Shown: positions 32,969 to 40,671 of the stretch, in pieces | How the letters are laid out: each line of letters begins with the position of its first letter | Position numbering within the stretch: the first letter of the stretch is position 1 | DNA from: Ectobacillus sp. JY-23 | Lineage (GTDB): Bacteria > Bacillota > Bacilli > Bacillales > Bacillaceae_G | Reading direction: 5' to 3' | Length of the DNA stretch: 64,000 bases | Assembly: GCF_023022965.1 (NCBI RefSeq) | Contig: NZ_CP095462.1 | Location: 2,232,001 to 2,296,000, forward strand | Position numbers and translations under genes: made by a program | Notes under the pieces: generated by a model | Database searches by the model: none | Told to the model about the DNA's origin: nothing | What the model saw: only the letters and a program-made list of their open reading frames with translations

Positions 32969-33469
32969 TTACTTCTCAAGCGCTACCTTCATCACTTGTG
33001 TTGTACCTTTTTCAGCACGAATATCAAGTGATTTATCAACCGCGCCGAATACATCCCCATTTGTAATGACAATAGGTGTAATCGTACTTTTTGCGTTTTC
33101 TGAAATAAACGCTAGATCAAATGTAATCAGCTTGTCACCTGCTTTTACTTGCTGACCTGTAGTCACATGTGCTTCAAATCCTTCACCATTTAGATTAACT
33201 GTTTCCAAGCCAACGTGAATTAAAATTTCAAGACCATTTCTCGATTTAATACCGATTGCATGCTTGGTATGAAACAACTGTACAACCTCACCATCAACCG
33301 GAGATACAACCACACCTTCCTCAGGAACAATCGCAATCCCGTCGCCCATCATACGTTGTGCGAACACTGGATCCGGCACTTCTTCAATATTTTTAACAGC
33401 ACCTGTAAGCGGCGCTACAATCAATTCATCTTTTTTTGTTTTTGATAAACCAAATAATTTTTTTAACAT
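32969..33469 (-). CDS. crr: Glucose-type PTS IIA protein
   Basis: This soluble phosphocarrier passes phosphate from HPr to a PTS permease lacking its own IIA domain. The 166 residues have the IIA-Glc fold with the active histidines His70 (FHTKHAIG) and His85 (ILIHVGLET). It starts MLKKLFGLSKTKKDE behind AAAGGAGG. It is a single gene with no permease beside it, so its partner lies elsewhere. Confidence 0.9.
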   Translation of the reverse strand: MLKKLFGLSKTKKDELIVAPLTGAVKNIEEVPDPVFAQRMMGDGIAIVPEEGVVVSPVDGEVVQLFHTKHAIGIKSRNGLEILIHVGLETVNLNGEGFEAHVTTGQQVKAGDKLITFDLAFISENAKSTITPIVITNGDVFGAVDKSLDIRAEKGTTQVMKVALEK

Positions 33470-33610
33470 GTTACGTCCTCCTTTACACTTACTTTCATAT
33501 TATAAAGTAATTTTGTTTCATTTTTCTACTTTGAGGATAATTGTCCAAAAATCTTAACAACTTTGTTCCACTTGTTTAGACTTTACAATTTTAATGGATT
33601 TTAAAAATAG

Positions 33611-33660
33611 TTACTTGACAAAAGTAAGTAACAAAAGTATCATTACTTACATAAAGTAAG
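33611..33660. promoter_or_regulatory. Twin operators TTACTT-N5-AAGTAAG over the mhq-type promoter
   Basis: Two copies of TTACTT-N5-AAGTAAG stand at 33611-33628 and 33643-33660, exactly 32 bases (three turns) apart. The first overlaps the -35 and the second the end of the -10. A further GTAAGTAA / TTACTTAC inverted pair links them. The short dyad resembles those bound by DUF24/HxlR redox repressors (YodB, CatR), but the regulator is not in this window. Confidence 0.7.
33615..33643 (+). promoter_or_regulatory. Sigma-A promoter of the doxX-mhqO-mhqD operon
   Basis: TTGACA (33615-33620), a 17-base spacer and TATCAT (33638-33643) stand about 45 bases before the doxX start. Confidence 0.85.
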
Positions 33661-33687
33661 TTAATTAACTTTTAGGAGGTTTTAAAT

Positions 33688-34077
33688 ATGTTAATGGATT
33701 TTGGGTTGTTATTAATTCGTTTGTTTGTTGGGATTGTATTTATGGGGCACGGTGCGCAAAAATTATTTGGCTGGTTTGGCGGCTATGGCTTAAAAGGAAC
33801 AGGCGGCTGGATGGAATCAATTGGTTTAAAACCGGGTGTATTTATGGCTTTTATGGCAGGTGCTACAGAAATGTTAGGCGGATTTTTATTCGCAGCAGGA
33901 ATTTTTACTTGGGCAGGAGCAATACTAATTGCAGGATCGATGCTAGTTGCTATTCTGACTGTACACGGTAAAAATGGATTTTGGGTTACACAAAACGGAT
34001 ACGAATATAATTTGATGCTGATTGTAGTCGTAATTGGGGTTGCGTTAATAGGACCAGGCGCTTACACTTTATTATAA
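33688..34077 (+). CDS. DoxX-family membrane protein (MhqP/CatD-like)
   Basis: The 129-residue protein has four helices and the DoxX start LLLIRLFVGIVFMGHGAQKL with FGWFGGYGL. DoxX partners ring-cleaving dioxygenases in catDE and mhqNOP of B. subtilis, where they protect against catechol and quinones. It is the first gene of a four-gene operon, with TAGGAGG before the ATG. Confidence 0.88.
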   Translation: MLMDFGLLLIRLFVGIVFMGHGAQKLFGWFGGYGLKGTGGWMESIGLKPGVFMAFMAGATEMLGGFLFAAGIFTWAGAILIAGSMLVAILTVHGKNGFWVTQNGYEYNLMLIVVVIGVALIGPGAYTLL

Positions 34078-34099
34078 TAGATATCTCGAATTCAAGATT
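34073..34099 (+). promoter_or_regulatory. MhqR-type operator with internal -10 before mhqO
   Basis: TATCTCGAATTCAAGATT (34082-34099) matches the MhqR operator consensus I recall (tATCTcgaAtTCgAGATa) with a single mismatch in the right arm. A perfect TATAAT (34073-34078), lying across the doxX stop, would place a start inside the operator. The -35 is poor, so an independent promoter is not certain. Confidence 0.65.
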
Positions 34100-34119
34100 T
34101 TACAGAAGAGGTGAAGAAT

Positions 34120-35064
34120 ATGAAACACACAACAGGTATTCATCATGTAACAGCTATCGTTGGTAATCCCCAAGAAAACGTTGATTTTTACGCAGGCGTG
34201 TTAGGACTTCGTCTCGTAAAGAAAACGGTGAACTTTGATGACCCAGGAACATATCACCTGTATTTTGGTAACGAGCAAGGAAGTCCTGGCACAATCATCA
34301 CATTTTTCCCTTGGCCAGATGCCTATCAGGGTCGCATCGGTTCTGGGCAGGTCGGCGTTACAACATACGTTGTTCCGAAGGGATCCCTCACATTTTGGGA
34401 GGATCGCCTAAGTAAATTCGGGCTTGCCGTTACGAAATATGAACGCTTTGGAGAAATGTATTTAGAGTTCGATGACCCCCATGGCTTGCATTTGGAAATT
34501 ACAGAACGCGAGGAAGGACCAAATAGTGCTTGGGCATTTGGAGGCGTCCCTGCTCAGCATGCTATTAAAGGGTTTGGCGGCGCTGTCCTATTGAGTGCCG
34601 ATCCCCTTGGGACGATGCGCGTTTTGACAGACGTAATGGGACTTACACGAGTTGGTGAAGAAGGTGACTTCATTCGGTTCCGCGCATCCGGAGACCTTGG
34701 CAATATCATTGATGTCAAACAAACCACAATGGCTCCAGGACGCATGGGCGTGGGTACCGTTCATCATATTGCATGGCGCGCCGATGACTTTTCCGACCAC
34801 GAGGCATGGCGGGAACATGTGAGCGCTCACGGTCATCAAGTCACACCAATTGTGGACCGTCAGTATTTTAATGCAATTTACTTCCGAGAGCCAGGCGCGA
34901 TTTTATTTGAGATTGCGACAGATCCGCCAGGCTTCCTGCATAACGAACCGTTTGAACAGCTTGGAGAAAAACTGCTGTTGCCGCCATGGCTTGAGCCAAA
35001 ACGCGCTGAGCTAGAGCGCATCCTCTTGCCAGCTGAGGTACGTGTACTGAAGGAGGACCTGTGA
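34120..35064 (+). CDS. mhqO: Ring-cleaving dioxygenase of the MhqO type
   Basis: This is a vicinal-oxygen-chelate (glyoxalase-fold) enzyme of 314 residues that opens hydroquinone- or catechol-like rings. Metal ligands are expected in GIHHVTAIVG, VGTVHHIAWRADD and the Glu of AILFEIATDPPGF. It is very close to B. subtilis MhqO as remembered. I start it at ATG 34120 behind AGAGGTG; the GTG at 34111 would lie inside that site. Confidence 0.92.
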   Translation: MKHTTGIHHVTAIVGNPQENVDFYAGVLGLRLVKKTVNFDDPGTYHLYFGNEQGSPGTIITFFPWPDAYQGRIGSGQVGVTTYVVPKGSLTFWEDRLSKFGLAVTKYERFGEMYLEFDDPHGLHLEITEREEGPNSAWAFGGVPAQHAIKGFGGAVLLSADPLGTMRVLTDVMGLTRVGEEGDFIRFRASGDLGNIIDVKQTTMAPGRMGVGTVHHIAWRADDFSDHEAWREHVSAHGHQVTPIVDRQYFNAIYFREPGAILFEIATDPPGFLHNEPFEQLGEKLLLPPWLEPKRAELERILLPAEVRVLKEDL

Positions 35065-35669
35065 TGAAGCATATTTATAAACAAGGAGCGGATACCACCG
35101 CTCCTACCCTGTTATTGTTGCACGGTACAGGCGGAACAGAGACCGATTTATTGCCGCTAGCCAATCTTATTGCTCCATCTTATAGTATACTGAGTGTACG
35201 TGGGAATGTATTAGAAAACGGCATGCCGCGCTTTTTTAGACGCTTAGCAGAAGGCGTATTTGATGAAGAAGATTTGGTGTTTCGCACAAAAGAGTTACAT
35301 GACTTTTTAGACGAAGCAGCCCAGAAGTATGGCTTTGACAGAAACAATATGATTGCGATTGGCTATTCTAACGGTGCTAACATTGCCGGAAGTTTGCTTT
35401 TCCATTATCAGAATGCCCTAAAAAGCGCGATCCTTCATCATCCAATGGTGCCGCGCCGAGGGATTCCTTTGCCAGACCTAACAGGAACCCCTGTCTTCAT
35501 CAGCGCTGGTACAAATGATCCGATCTGCCCGCCGCAGGAAACAACAGAGCTAGAAGCCCTGCTAACAGCTGCCGGAGCAAGTGTACATGTACATTGGGAA
35601 AGCTTCGGTCATCAGCTGACACGAAGTGAAGTAGAAGCCGCCAAGACGTGGCTACAAAAAAACGAATAA
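35064..35669 (+). CDS. mhqD: MhqD-type carboxylesterase/hydrolase
   Basis: This is an alpha/beta hydrolase of 201 residues. The oxyanion motif is LLLLHGTGGTETD, the nucleophile Ser is in AIGYSNGANIA, the Asp in SAGTNDPICPP and the His in ESFGHQLT. It shares one base with the mhqO stop (TGATG) and has AAGGAGG, so it is translationally coupled. MhqD is induced with mhqO by hydroquinones in B. subtilis; the exact substrate is not known. Confidence 0.88.
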   Translation: MKHIYKQGADTTAPTLLLLHGTGGTETDLLPLANLIAPSYSILSVRGNVLENGMPRFFRRLAEGVFDEEDLVFRTKELHDFLDEAAQKYGFDRNNMIAIGYSNGANIAGSLLFHYQNALKSAILHHPMVPRRGIPLPDLTGTPVFISAGTNDPICPPQETTELEALLTAAGASVHVHWESFGHQLTRSEVEAAKTWLQKNE

Positions 35670-35687
35670 TACAGAGGAGGAAGCATT

Positions 35688-36287
35688 GTGCACAGTATTG
35701 ATCCCCGCACGCAAAGTGAACGAGATAACTATAAGCTACTGACAGGGAGTATTATCCCTCGTCCTGTAGCATTTGTAACTACACTCTCAAAAGATGGCGT
35801 CCATAACGGGGCTCCGTTCAGTTACTTTAATATTGTAACTGCAAACCCGCCCCTTATTTCTGTGTCTGTTCAGCGACAAAACGGGTTACAAAAGGACACT
35901 GCACGCAATGCGATAGAAACTGGCGCCTTCGTGGTTCATATTTCCGATGAAACATATGCGGAAGCGATTAATATGACAGCGGCACAGCTTCCTCCTCATG
36001 AAAGTGAAATTGAGCTCGCTAAGCTGACGCCAGTACCGAGCGAGGTCATTGCCGTGCCAGGTGTACAGGAAGCCAGTATCCGCATGGAATGCCTGCTCGA
36101 GCAAGCGATTCCCCTAGGGGACGGCCCGGCCTGTGATTTACTAATTGGAAAGGTTGTCCGCTTCCACGTAGCAGAGCATCTCTACGAAAACGGACGAATC
36201 AATGCTACAGGACTGCGTCCCATCAGCCGCCTCGCGGGTAACAGCTACGCGAAGTTAGGAGAGCAATTTGAAATTGAACGTCCATAA
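35688..36287 (+). CDS. Flavin reductase-like FMN-binding protein
   Basis: The 199-residue protein has the split-barrel fold of the DIM6/NTAB family (LLTGSIIPRPVAFVTTLSKD, then GAPFSYFNIVTANPPLISVS). It starts with GTG 35688 behind GAGGAGG and ends the mhq-type operon. A quinone-reducing or FMN-supplying role is inferred from context only. Confidence 0.8.
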   Translation: MHSIDPRTQSERDNYKLLTGSIIPRPVAFVTTLSKDGVHNGAPFSYFNIVTANPPLISVSVQRQNGLQKDTARNAIETGAFVVHISDETYAEAINMTAAQLPPHESEIELAKLTPVPSEVIAVPGVQEASIRMECLLEQAIPLGDGPACDLLIGKVVRFHVAEHLYENGRINATGLRPISRLAGNSYAKLGEQFEIERP

Positions 36288-36303
36288 GGGTTAGCTCTTT
36301 TAT

Positions 36304-36447
36304 TCACTCATACTTGCATAAAAAGGTGCTCCAATAGTAAATTGGAGCACCTTTTTTACCATACAAAATACTTGTCACAAGTAAAATAATAATACCGATA
36401 ATGCTGCGTAGCGCATTGAATAGGTTCGTCAATACTTCGTTGAACAT
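36304..36447 (-). CDS. Small hydrophobic peptide antisense to the mhq terminator
   Basis: A 47-residue frame begins MFNEVLTNLFNALRSIIGII, continues ILLVTSILYGKKGAPIYYWS and ends TFLCKYE. It has a perfect GGAGGTGG ribosome site. Residues ~14-30 form one membrane helix. Its 3' part runs through the terminator hairpin of the opposite-strand operon. The form (short, single helix, charged tail) recalls membrane-active peptides, but I know no matching family. Confidence 0.45.
   Translation of the reverse strand: MFNEVLTNLFNALRSIIGIIILLVTSILYGKKGAPIYYWSTFLCKYE
36321..36356 (+). terminator. Terminator of the mhq-type operon
   Basis: AAAAGGTGCTCCAAT / ATTGGAGCACCTTTTTT is a 15-bp stem with a 5-base loop and a T run. 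Confidence 0.9.
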
Positions 36448-36594
36448 ATTGCCACCTCCTTCATTGCTCTTCACCTACCTAATACACAGAAATATAGCTT
36501 GAATCACTTTTCTCTAAAAAATAGAATTTCATTCATTTACAATTAATTTCCATGGTATGATAGCTGTAAAAAAGTGTTTACAGGGGGAAGAATA

Positions 36595-36870
36595 TTGCGT
36601 AATAGAATTCATGTCGTACCAGAAGAATTAGATAGAATTGCAAAGCAATTTGCGGCAGCGAGCACCGAATGCCGAGAAGTTGCCAATAAGATTAAACGGT
36701 TAGGAACAGATTCACAGGGAAAGTGGGAAGGAAATAAGCATCAGCAGTTTTTGAATCAATTGAACCAAAGTACTGCCGCTCTAGAGCATTACATAGAGGG
36801 TTTACAGCAAACACAAGCTAAGCTACAAAGTACTGCGCAGCGCTTTAGAGAAGCTGACTTAAATAGATAA
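36595..36870 (+). CDS. WXG100-family protein (type VII secretion substrate/partner)
   Basis: The 91-residue protein reads RNRIHVVPEELDRIAKQFAA with a central WEG turn (DSQGKWEGNKHQQFL) between two amphipathic helices, the WXG100 plan. It starts with TTG 36595 behind AGGGGGAAG; the track start 21 bases earlier has no ribosome site. TGGTATGAT at 36553-36561 is an extended -10. It is divergent from the small peptide gene and converges on the DUF4176 gene. It likely forms a helical pair with, or guides, the effector-like protein nearby. Confidence 0.8.
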   Translation: MRNRIHVVPEELDRIAKQFAAASTECREVANKIKRLGTDSQGKWEGNKHQQFLNQLNQSTAALEHYIEGLQQTQAKLQSTAQRFREADLNR

Positions 36871-36893
36871 AAGCACCACAGACTGTGGTGCTT
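36871..36893. terminator. Hairpin between the WXG100 and DUF4176 genes
   Basis: AAGCACCAC and GTGGTGCTT form a 9-bp stem with a 5-base loop between two convergent genes; the T run is short. Confidence 0.65.
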
Positions 36894-36898
36894 CTTCT

Positions 36899-37165
36899 TT
36901 ATTCCCCGAGCAATGTTGCAAACTTTTCTTCTTCTTCATCAGAAAAGCCAACAAAGACGATGTCTTCAATATCTTCATGATTAAACACAAATGTATAATC
37001 TGGGTTGATATAGCCCTCTGGATAGAAGCAGCCAATATAATCATACATGACGGGCTCCTGTCGCATCAGCAGCTGCTTGCGTCCGTAAATAACCAAACGC
37101 TTTTCACCTTCCTTCAGCAGCACAATCGACCCATTAGGCAATAGCTTGTCCTTCCCATATTTCAT
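36899..37165 (-). CDS. DUF4176 domain protein
   Basis: The 88-residue protein reads LLPNGSIVLLKEGEKRLVIY, then YDYIGCFYPEGYINPDYTFV and FNHEDIEDIVFVGF, the DUF4176 pattern. DUF4176 genes recur in firmicute type VII effector loci as small accessory proteins. GAGGGGAG precedes the ATG. It is the last gene of a four-gene minus-strand unit. Confidence 0.8.
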   Translation of the reverse strand: MKYGKDKLLPNGSIVLLKEGEKRLVIYGRKQLLMRQEPVMYDYIGCFYPEGYINPDYTFVFNHEDIEDIVFVGFSDEEEEKFATLLGE

Positions 37166-37183
37166 AGCGGTCTCCCCTCTTGT

Positions 37184-37816
37184 TTAGCTGTACTTTTTAA
37201 TAATGTAGTAGCGATGCAGCTCCATGATAAAGTGAAACGTAACGAACGAAAGCACGGTAAACACACTCATCAAAACAACAGCCACCATTTGTTGTGTAGC
37301 ATACCCCACGCTTACATTTGCGACAAGATAACCTAATCCAACAGCCGCCGCTAAACTGCCACCAAACTTCCCTGCCATCTCTTGGTTTTTAATGGGCTCT
37401 TTTAATTTTTGAATATGACGCTTTGTATATCCATAAAGTGCTAGACCGTATAGACTAAAAGACACAATAAAATAAAGCGGCGTTTGTAAGCCAATCATGC
37501 CATATGCCATCTTTTGTGTTAACGTCATTAACCCAAACGAAAATACAACACCAAACACCCCGCGAAACAAGATATATTGCACACTTCGTTTCCGAGGATG
37601 AATGGCAATCCAAATTGCCCATATATTCAGAAAGGCAATTGGGGATAACAGCAAAACTGCATATAGTAGCTGAAACGGCGGGGCTAGGGTGAGAACAACT
37701 ATAAAAACATCCGCCCCTACTATAAGCGCTACTAGATTTTCTCTAACACCACTAACGGGATATAAAAACATATATTGTTGAAGAGCTTTTTTATTATAGG
37801 CTATAGCTTTATTCAT
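37184..37816 (-). CDS. Integral membrane protein of the T7SS-associated island
   Basis: The 210-residue protein has about six hydrophobic helices and short polar loops. I do not recognise a family. It stands between DUF4176 and the WXG-headed protein, with spacers of about 20 bases. Its position suggests a role in export or immunity at the membrane, but nothing in the sequence proves it. Confidence 0.65.
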   Translation of the reverse strand: MNKAIAYNKKALQQYMFLYPVSGVRENLVALIVGADVFIVVLTLAPPFQLLYAVLLLSPIAFLNIWAIWIAIHPRKRSVQYILFRGVFGVVFSFGLMTLTQKMAYGMIGLQTPLYFIVSFSLYGLALYGYTKRHIQKLKEPIKNQEMAGKFGGSLAAAVGLGYLVANVSVGYATQQMVAVVLMSVFTVLSFVTFHFIMELHRYYIIKKYS

Positions 37817-37837
37817 GCTGTTAGTGCCCCCATAATG

Positions 37838-38791
37838 TTATTTAAACCAACCAGCAACAGTCGAACATACTTTTTGCGCTCCGGTCTTTACCATATCTTT
37901 AATCGTATCATCCTCCCCATCGCCATTTGTGTCCACATCCCATTTAATGCCTTCTGCGATATAGGTAGCACCGACAGAAACTGCAAATCCTGCAGCCGCT
38001 ATCCCCAGTGCGGGTACAGCCGCCGGCAAAATCGCCACTGTAAGTGCCGCTGCCCCTACCGTTGTAGCCGCTCCTACAGCTACATTTCCCATAATATCTC
38101 CCGCAATTTTATCACCTGATGCCCCGCTTTTGATATTATCGGATGTATCGTTATAAGTATCTATTGCAACACTGGCCCACCCCAGTTTATCCTTGAGTGC
38201 CATTTTCACGGCACTCCCTGGCTTAATCATTGCTGCAACTTCCCTTGTTTTTGCATCCGCCGTACCATTCGCAAGCTGCTTATTTATTTGGTCCACGTAA
38301 TAAATTTTATGTTCCCGGCCCTTCATTCTTTTCTGATGGGCTGCAGATTGATGATCTTCTCTAACGAGGATGCGCGGTCTATGTCTATCTAATTGCTTTA
38401 CAACTTTATAGCCGTCCTTTGTTACCTTATAACCAACATGCGCCACTGCCAATGCACCCGTGACAGTACCAAACGTATTGCCTAGCCCGTCAATCGGTGC
38501 CATCCCATTAAATCCTTTCATGCCAAGGAATGATTGATCTGCTTTTATAAAGTTCTCTTTTGTCGTATCCACAAATTTAGACAGTGCTGTTAATTGCTCA
38601 TTTGCGATACGCAGCTTTTGCTGATATGAACCGTACATACTTAAAATTTCTCCACGGTTTTGAGATTCCCACGGAATGGCATGTAATGATCTTTGGACCT
38701 TACTGTCAACCTGCTTCAGGTGATCCATTGCAGCTTTTAATTCATTACTTAATGACATTAAATACTGTTCTGTTACAACAATTCTACTCAA
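37838..38791 (-). CDS. WXG-headed candidate T7SS effector with hydrophobic Gly/Ala-rich C-terminus
   Basis: The 317-residue protein begins SRIVVTEQYLMSLSNELKAA, a helical WXG100-like head of about 90 residues (IPWESQNRGEILSMYGS at the turn). A linker with a basic patch (KQLDRHRPRILVREDHQ) follows, then a long Gly/Ala-rich membrane-like segment (residues ~220-285) and a DTNGDGEDD loop before a short tail. There is no enzyme motif. A membrane-active toxin or a structural substrate are both possible. It starts with TTG; GGCGGT lies about 10 bases upstream. Confidence 0.65.
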   Translation of the reverse strand: MSRIVVTEQYLMSLSNELKAAMDHLKQVDSKVQRSLHAIPWESQNRGEILSMYGSYQQKLRIANEQLTALSKFVDTTKENFIKADQSFLGMKGFNGMAPIDGLGNTFGTVTGALAVAHVGYKVTKDGYKVVKQLDRHRPRILVREDHQSAAHQKRMKGREHKIYYVDQINKQLANGTADAKTREVAAMIKPGSAVKMALKDKLGWASVAIDTYNDTSDNIKSGASGDKIAGDIMGNVAVGAATTVGAAALTVAILPAAVPALGIAAAGFAVSVGATYIAEGIKWDVDTNGDGEDDTIKDMVKTGAQKVCSTVAGWFK

Positions 38792-38820
38792 TAGCGATAC
38801 CGCCTTTCCCCATTTTTACA

Positions 38821-39687
38821 CTACAGTGCTTCCGTCACCATGTCATACATATACGTGATAAGCTCTATATCGCCTATGGTGTAAATGTCAGCTTGTTCGA
38901 CGTTTGGAACGATAATCCAGTTGTTTGTGTGGCCGATAACAAAGCCTACTCCTTTGGTCTCCCAGCCGCTTTTGACTCTTTTGGAAACTGCATAAGAACC
39001 GTATCTCTCTGTTTCTACCAAAGACGATGCAAAAGCCTCCGCAAGCTCCGCCGATATGTTTTCTATGTGCAGTCTATCAAGAATTCCTTCTTTCCGAAGC
39101 TGCGGTAAGTTCTTCATCAGCTCTTCATAACCACTTACACTTATAGCACCCCTCATATCCAACGCTGATGTATCATTCGCTTGGATATAGTAGTTACCTA
39201 AAGAATCCAGATACTCTTCAAAGTCTTTTATGGTATTCAGTGTACATTCACTTTCATTTTGGCCACTCTCTACTTCTACAATCTTTTGCGAGGAAAAATA
39301 ATAATGACCATCCATCGGTTCTTCACCGTGCAAAACAAGACGAGAAACAACGCTGCTAAGCTTACAGATTTGTAAAAGCGTATATGTAACTGGTTCAACA
39401 GCCAGCTTTCCTCTTTTTTCTTCCAAAATCTCATCTTTGATTAACGCAGCTTTTACCTGTAGCCATTCTTTCTCCATCTCCTCGGTACTCTTACCTACAA
39501 AGGGATTCGCTAGCGGTAGCTCTTGCATTCCCATTTTTTGAAACAGAAAAAATGCTTCTTTCTGGCTTAGCTGCACCGTAATAGATTGTTCACTGGGTAA
39601 CAACACAATTTCCCCCTTTATCTCATCCGTTCCTTGTACCTTTCGGATTACGCTATCTACTATTGTCTGAAACCAATTTTGTGACAA
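38821..39687 (-). CDS. Uncharacterised protein, possible EspG-like partner
   Basis: The 288-residue mixed alpha/beta protein has no membrane segment, signal peptide or recognised motif (LLPSEQSITVQLSQKEAFFL, TNNWIIVPNVEQADIYTI). It is the first gene of the minus-strand unit and starts with TTG 39687 behind AGGGGGAG. Its size, solubility and place before a WXG-headed gene recall EspG-type chaperones, but this is a contextual guess. Confidence 0.55.
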   Translation of the reverse strand: MSQNWFQTIVDSVIRKVQGTDEIKGEIVLLPSEQSITVQLSQKEAFFLFQKMGMQELPLANPFVGKSTEEMEKEWLQVKAALIKDEILEEKRGKLAVEPVTYTLLQICKLSSVVSRLVLHGEEPMDGHYYFSSQKIVEVESGQNESECTLNTIKDFEEYLDSLGNYYIQANDTSALDMRGAISVSGYEELMKNLPQLRKEGILDRLHIENISAELAEAFASSLVETERYGSYAVSKRVKSGWETKGVGFVIGHTNNWIIVPNVEQADIYTIGDIELITYMYDMVTEAL

Positions 39688-39798
39688 TATACTCCCCCTA
39701 CCTTATACCATTTTACTCTTTCTCTACTATTATTTTACTGTAGGTATCGCGCCTTCACAATCCCATAAATTTACATCTGTTTATCTACAAGTAACAAT

Positions 39799-39911
39799 AA
39801 AAAAGAGCTGCCTCTTGGGGAAGCAGCCCATCAATTAGGGTACCCGTCATCAGGGCGGAAAAGGAAAGCAGGCGCTCTCATCCAGAGAGCAAAGAGAGGA
39901 TTTCCCTCTCT
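39799..39911 (-). ncRNA. Candidate structured small RNA ending in a terminator
   Basis: On the minus strand four hairpins follow each other: AGAGAGG/CCTCTCT (39893-39911), GCTCTC/GAGAGC (39874-39890), a CCC/GGG pair around GGGTACCC (39838-39854), and a GCTGC/GCAGC hairpin with CTTCCCCAA in its loop (39807-39827). The last runs into six T residues. No reading frame fits. The stacked stems and terminator suggest an RNA rather than a spacer; the promoter is not clear. It matches no riboswitch I know. Confidence 0.4.
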
Positions 39912-40022
39912 ATATAACTAACGAAAGAAAATAACACTTGGATCGTTTTTTTATAATTTTAAAGATATTTTTTATCTTGTGATGGTGACGGCTAAGCTCC
40001 TGAGAGGATATTCCCACAAATC

Positions 40023-40053
40023 AAAAAACCCACTCTGGTGTAAGTGGATTTTT
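40023..40053 (-). terminator. Terminator of mntP
   Basis: CCACT / AGTGG with an 8-base loop and six T residues on the minus strand lies just after the mntP stop. Confidence 0.75.
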
Positions 40054-40055
40054 CA

Positions 40056-40616
40056 TTATATCGGAAACAGCAGTTTCAAACCAAATCCTATTAAAATACT
40101 ACCGCCTAGTACTTCGCCGTATGTGCCAAGTACTTTTGTGGCATGTCTCCCCAGCAGCAGGCCTGACCATGTTAGAAATGCGCTGACTAAGCCGAAAATG
40201 ACAATGGTCGCCCATGTACGCGCTCCATAAATACCAAGGCTTAAGCCAACTGAGAAGCTGTCCAAGCTGACGGAAAAAGCAAATAGATATAAGCCAAGAC
40301 CGGATGGTGCGACTTTGCTTTCTTCCGAGCCAAATAAATTGGAATAAATAATATGAAAACCCAGCCCGATTAACAGAATACCGCCGGCAATTGTCGCAAG
40401 TTCACCAAATCGTGCTGACAGTAGCCGCCCAATTAACATGCCAAGCAGCGGCATCACAACGTGGAATGCACCAATTGTCAGCCCTATGTAAAAGATTTGT
40501 TTCAGTCTAAGACGAACCATCCCCATGCCAAGACTGACAGAAAAGGCATCAAGCCCAAGGGCAAATGCCATGATGGTGAGAGTTAAAATCTCTCCGATAA
40601 TATGTTGAATATTCAT
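40056..40616 (-). CDS. mntP: Manganese efflux pump MntP
   Basis: The 186-residue membrane protein has six helices with the two repeated acidic motifs [15 protein letters not shown] and [17 protein letters not shown] of MntP (DUF204). It exports Mn2+. AAGGAGG precedes the ATG but sits inside a stable hairpin. It stands 55 bases after ywlC, matching B. subtilis ywlD. There is no room for a yybP-ykoY riboswitch in that gap. Confidence 0.9.
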   Translation of the reverse strand: MNIQHIIGEILTLTIMAFALGLDAFSVSLGMGMVRLRLKQIFYIGLTIGAFHVVMPLLGMLIGRLLSARFGELATIAGGILLIGLGFHIIYSNLFGSEESKVAPSGLGLYLFAFSVSLDSFSVGLSLGIYGARTWATIVIFGLVSAFLTWSGLLLGRHATKVLGTYGEVLGGSILIGFGLKLLFPI

Positions 40617-40623
40617 GTCTTCC

Positions 40624-40664
40624 CTCCTTGGACCTGCTAATTAAAGATATGCACGTCCAAGGAG
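40624..40664 (-). promoter_or_regulatory. Hairpin that masks the mntP ribosome-binding site
   Basis: CTCCTTGGAC (40655-40664 on the minus strand) and GTCCAAGGAG (40624-40633) form a perfect 10-bp stem. The 3' arm contains the AAGGAG of the mntP Shine-Dalgarno. The 5' arm starts 8 bases after the ywlC stop, within reach of a terminating ribosome. The effect should be low mntP translation unless ywlC is being translated or another factor opens the stem. Confidence 0.65.
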
Positions 40665-40671
40665 AGTTAGA

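Noticed and set aside
39840-40055. yybP-ykoY or other known riboswitch near mntP
   Set aside because: The structured segment lies downstream of mntP, after its terminator, and lacks the conserved motif; only 55 bases precede mntP.
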